Shown: positions 5,370 to 7,418 of the stretch, piece after piece
How the letters are laid out: the number at the start of each line of letters is the position of its first letter
Numbering within the stretch: the first letter of the stretch is position 1
DNA from: SAR86 cluster bacterium
Lineage (GTDB): Bacteria > Pseudomonadota > Gammaproteobacteria > Pseudomonadales > Azotimanducaceae
Direction of reading: 5' to 3'
Length of the DNA stretch: 7,418 nucleotides
Assembly: GCA_013204195.1 (NCBI GenBank)
Contig: JABMOJ010000432.1
Coordinates: 1-7,418 of the forward strand
Translations under genes and position numbers: made by a program
Notes under the pieces: model-generated
Told to the model about the DNA's origin: nothing
Seen by the model: the letters and a program-made list of their open reading frames with translations, nothing else
Databases searched by the model: none

Positions 5370-6797
5370 ATGCAAGAATATCTGAAGTTCTATATCAATG
5401 GCGAGTGGGTAGATCCCGCTAAGCCGGCTACCCTGGACGTGATCAATCCTGCAACCGAAGAAGCGTTTGCGAAAATTAGCATGGGCAGCGCCGCCGACGT
5501 TGAGAAGGCCGTGGCTGCAGCCAAGGTTGCCTTTGAGAGCTATTCGCGCGCGACTGTCGCGGAGCGGCTTGAGTTGTTCGGCGCGATTCTGGCCGAATAC
5601 ACGAAGCGTTATGACGAAATTGCCGCGGCGATTTCAACTGAAATGGGCGCCCCCATCTGGTTGTCCAAGGCTGCTCAGGCAGCGACGGGTCAGGCCCACA
5701 TTGCAACCACTATGAACATTTTAAAAAATTACGAATGGGAAACCAAAAAGGGTGCTTACCGGTTACGCAAAGAGCCTATTGGTGTTTGTGGTCTGATTAC
5801 GCCATGGAACTGGCCCATTAACCAGATCACCTGCAAGGTTGCGCCAGCGTTGGCTGCAGGTTGCACCATGGTGCTAAAGCCCAGTGAAGTGGCGCCAGTG
5901 AATGCCATTATCTTGGCTGAAATCCTGCATTCAGCGGGTGTGCCCAAGGGTGTTTTCAACCTGGTGAATGGTGACGGTCCTGCTGTGGGTGCGGTGATGT
6001 CGGCCCACCCGGATGTCGCCATGATGTCATTCACTGGCTCCACCCGTGCCGGTATCCTAGTGGCCAAAGCGGCGGCGGATACCGTCAAGCGTGTGGCGCA
6101 AGAGTTGGGCGGCAAGTCGGCCAATATCGTGCTCGATGATGCTGATCTGCAGAAAGCGGTTTCAAGTGGCGTGTCCCAAGTGTTTACCAATTCAGGTCAG
6201 TCATGTAACGCCCCGACCAGAATGCTCGTACCCAGGGCCAAGCACGGCCAGGCCCTGCAAATTGCCAAGGCGACTGCGGATACTGTCAAAGCGGGCGACC
6301 CGTTTGCTGAAGGCACGGTGATCGGTCCGGTTGTCAGTGAAATTCAGTGGGACAAGATCCAGACTCTAATTCAGAAGGGCATAGATGAAGGTGCGACGCT
6401 GGTCGCCGGTGGTACAGGACGTCCTGATGGTCTGAACGCGGGCTACTATGTCAAACCCACTATCTTTGGTGATGTCACTAACGACATGACGATTGCGCAA
6501 GAAGAAATCTTTGGCCCAGTGCTGACTATTTTGCCTTACGACACCGAAGCTGAGGCGATTGGTATTGCCAATGATTCGCCTTATGGTCTGTCTGGTTATG
6601 TTCAGTCGGGAAGTGTCGAGCATGCGCTGGCCGTGGCTGCGCAAATTCGTACCGGTAACGTTCATATCAATGGATCGGGACCTGACTTCAATGCTCCCTT
6701 CGGTGGCTACAAGCAATCGGGTAACGGCCGTGAATGGGGCGAGCTTGGCTTCGAAGAGTTCCTCGAAACCAAGGCAGTGTTTGTACCTGCTGCCTGA
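5370..6797 (+). CDS. NAD(P)-dependent aldehyde dehydrogenase
   Basis: The 475-residue product is a full-length member of the aldehyde dehydrogenase superfamily, oxidising an aldehyde to a carboxylate in the cytoplasm. The Rossmann part shows PWNWP with Asn147 (transition-state amide), LKPSE with Lys170 and FTGST (221-225) for the cofactor. Glu245 in ELGGKS is the general base, and Cys279 in GQSCNA is the nucleophile. EEIFGP (378-383) supplies Glu379, and PFGGYKQSGNGRE (443-455) the C-terminal oligomerisation signature. Overall it resembles the CddD-like branch, named after 6-hydroxyhexanoate metabolism in cyclododecanone breakdown, but substrate cannot be read from the sequence. The start follows AAAAGAGAG (5356-5364), five bases before the ATG, and the protein opens with the usual FYINGEWV. 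It is bounded by the 11-base repeat array upstream and a strong terminator downstream, so it may be transcribed alone or after the isomerase-like gene. Confidence 0.95.
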   Translation: MQEYLKFYINGEWVDPAKPATLDVINPATEEAFAKISMGSAADVEKAVAAAKVAFESYSRATVAERLELFGAILAEYTKRYDEIAAAISTEMGAPIWLSKAAQAATGQAHIATTMNILKNYEWETKKGAYRLRKEPIGVCGLITPWNWPINQITCKVAPALAAGCTMVLKPSEVAPVNAIILAEILHSAGVPKGVFNLVNGDGPAVGAVMSAHPDVAMMSFTGSTRAGILVAKAAADTVKRVAQELGGKSANIVLDDADLQKAVSSGVSQVFTNSGQSCNAPTRMLVPRAKHGQALQIAKATADTVKAGDPFAEGTVIGPVVSEIQWDKIQTLIQKGIDEGATLVAGGTGRPDGLNAGYYVKPTIFGDVTNDMTIAQEEIFGPVLTILPYDTEAEAIGIANDSPYGLSGYVQSGSVEHALAVAAQIRTGNVHINGSGPDFNAPFGGYKQSGNGREWGELGFEEFLETKAVFVPAA

Positions 6798-6817
6798 TTA
6801 AAAGACGGCTGTAGCCT

Positions 6818-6852
6818 AACGCCCTCGGTTCGTGAGAACCGGGGGCGTTTTT
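6818..6852 (+). terminator. Rho-independent terminator of the aldehyde dehydrogenase unit
   Basis: AACGCCCTCGGTTC (6818-6831) pairs with GAACCGGGGGCGTT (6836-6849) over 14 pairs with one T-G mismatch that is a wobble in RNA, around a GTGA tetraloop. Five T follow (6848-6852). It sits 21 bases after the aldehyde dehydrogenase stop, and 25 bases from the stop of the convergent minus-strand gene. On the minus strand the stem is followed only by TT then AGG, so it should work mainly for plus-strand transcription. Confidence 0.93.
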
Positions 6853-6877
6853 CATTTCAAGCATGGCAGCGGCGGGA

Positions 6878-7418
6878 CTACCAGGTGTCGATAAAGGGTC
6901 GCTTCTTGCCGTGGCGGGGAACGACTGCGGGCGTTGACTTCAAGCCGGCCAGGATCCACTGCCGCGACTCAACGGGATCTATCACATCGTCAATCTCAAA
7001 GGCTGTGGCGTAATTCACCGCTTTGCCATGTTGATACATAGAAGCAACCCGGGTCTCAAACGCTGCAGCACGCTCGTCAGGATCCTCAATGGCCTCAAGC
7101 TCCTTGCGGTAACCGAGTTTTACCGCGCCTTCCAGGCCCATGCCACCGAATTCACCGGTCGGCCAGGTCACCGTAAAGATCGAGGCTTTGAAGCCACCGC
7201 CTGCCATTGCCTGAGCGCCGAGCCCATAGCCCTTGCGCAAGACAATCGTAAATAGCGGCACAGTGATACTCGAGCCGGTGACAAACATACGCGCGGCATG
7301 GCGCACCAAGGCGGTCTTTTCTGCCTCGGGTCCAACCATGATGCCCGGCGTGTCGCATAGGCTCAGAATCGGAATATCGAAGGCATCACAGTTTTGCATG
7401 AAGCGCGCGGCTTTATCG
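6878..7418 (-). CDS. Acyl-CoA carboxylase carboxyltransferase, C-terminal part (cut by window end)
   Basis: The stop codon is at 6878-6880, and the frame stays open to the window edge (179 residues visible, from DKAARF), so the start lies outside. An internal ATG at 7399 is not the true start because the preceding residues also match the family. The fragment is the C-terminal crotonase-like half of a biotin-dependent carboxyltransferase (PccB/AccD5/MccB type), which passes CO2 from carboxybiotin to an acyl-CoA. Visible signatures, numbered in the fragment, are CDTPGIMVGPEAE (21-33), RKGYGLGAQAM (61-71) at the carboxybiotin oxyanion site, and WPTGEFGGMGLEGAV (85-99). It ends in KRPFIDTW. The acyl-CoA used is unknown. 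The GLGAQAMAGG variant in place of the PccB AYGGAYDVM suggests a divergent subgroup, perhaps the long fused carboxylases, which the missing part would settle. Confidence 0.93.
   Translation of the reverse strand, partial: DKAARFMQNCDAFDIPILSLCDTPGIMVGPEAEKTALVRHAARMFVTGSSITVPLFTIVLRKGYGLGAQAMAGGGFKASIFTVTWPTGEFGGMGLEGAVKLGYRKELEAIEDPDERAAAFETRVASMYQHGKAVNYATAFEIDDVIDPVESRQWILAGLKSTPAVVPRHGKKRPFIDTW

Noticed and set aside
5756..6190. Antisense 144-residue open frame inside the aldehyde dehydrogenase
   Set aside because: It lies wholly within a strongly conserved gene on the other strand, has no ribosome site and no recognisable protein features; it is a shadow of codon use.
6814..6820. Integron attC-like core site (GCCTAAC)
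   Set aside because: No partner GTTRRRY core at a suitable distance; the bases are part of the flank and stem of the terminator.

Overview
The window looks like chromosomal DNA from a gammaproteobacterium, most likely a marine, sodium-dependent heterotroph. The grounds are a complete oxaloacetate decarboxylase sodium-pump gene set in the order oadG-oadA-oadB, moderate GC content (a little over half by eye), clear Shine-Dalgarno sites and ordinary rho-independent terminators. No rRNA, tRNA, CRISPR, insertion sequence or phage gene was seen. Family names come from remembered motifs, as no search was possible.

Layout. Bases 1-80 are a perfect palindrome with 40-base arms and no spacer, right at the edge of the window; this is more likely an assembly fold-back than biology. 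A rho-independent terminator at 214-238 ends a transcript with no gene visible in the window. Then come oadG (414-635, GTG start), oadA (799-2574) and oadB (2582-3712), which encode the three subunits of the membrane-bound biotin enzyme that turns oxaloacetate into pyruvate and CO2 while exporting Na+. A separate small gene (4002-4298) encodes a 98-residue protein of unknown function made of two copies of a repeat of about 49 residues. A 241-base gap (4299-4539) follows with an unusual density of inverted repeats. Next are a 2-hydroxychromene-2-carboxylate isomerase-like protein of the DsbA superfamily (4540-5217) and an NAD(P)-dependent aldehyde dehydrogenase (5370-6797), with six 11-base tandem repeats between them. 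A strong terminator (6818-6852) closes the aldehyde dehydrogenase unit. A convergent minus-strand gene, cut by the window end (6878-7418), encodes the C-terminal part of an acyl-CoA carboxylase carboxyltransferase.

How the genes fit. OadG, OadA and OadB form one machine: OadA transfers CO2 from oxaloacetate to its biotin, OadB decarboxylates carboxybiotin in the membrane coupled to Na+ transport, and OadG holds the complex together. The isomerase-like protein and aldehyde dehydrogenase suggest oxidation of organic substrates, perhaps aromatic or alicyclic, but no pathway can be named. The acyl-CoA carboxylase fragment is a second biotin-dependent activity, with no sign that it is linked to the Oad complex.

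Most worth checking: a Gln where OadA normally has a metal-ligand His, the two-repeat small protein, the hairpin cluster at 4309-4478, and the 11-base tandem array. I see no clear evidence for a wholly new multi-gene system.
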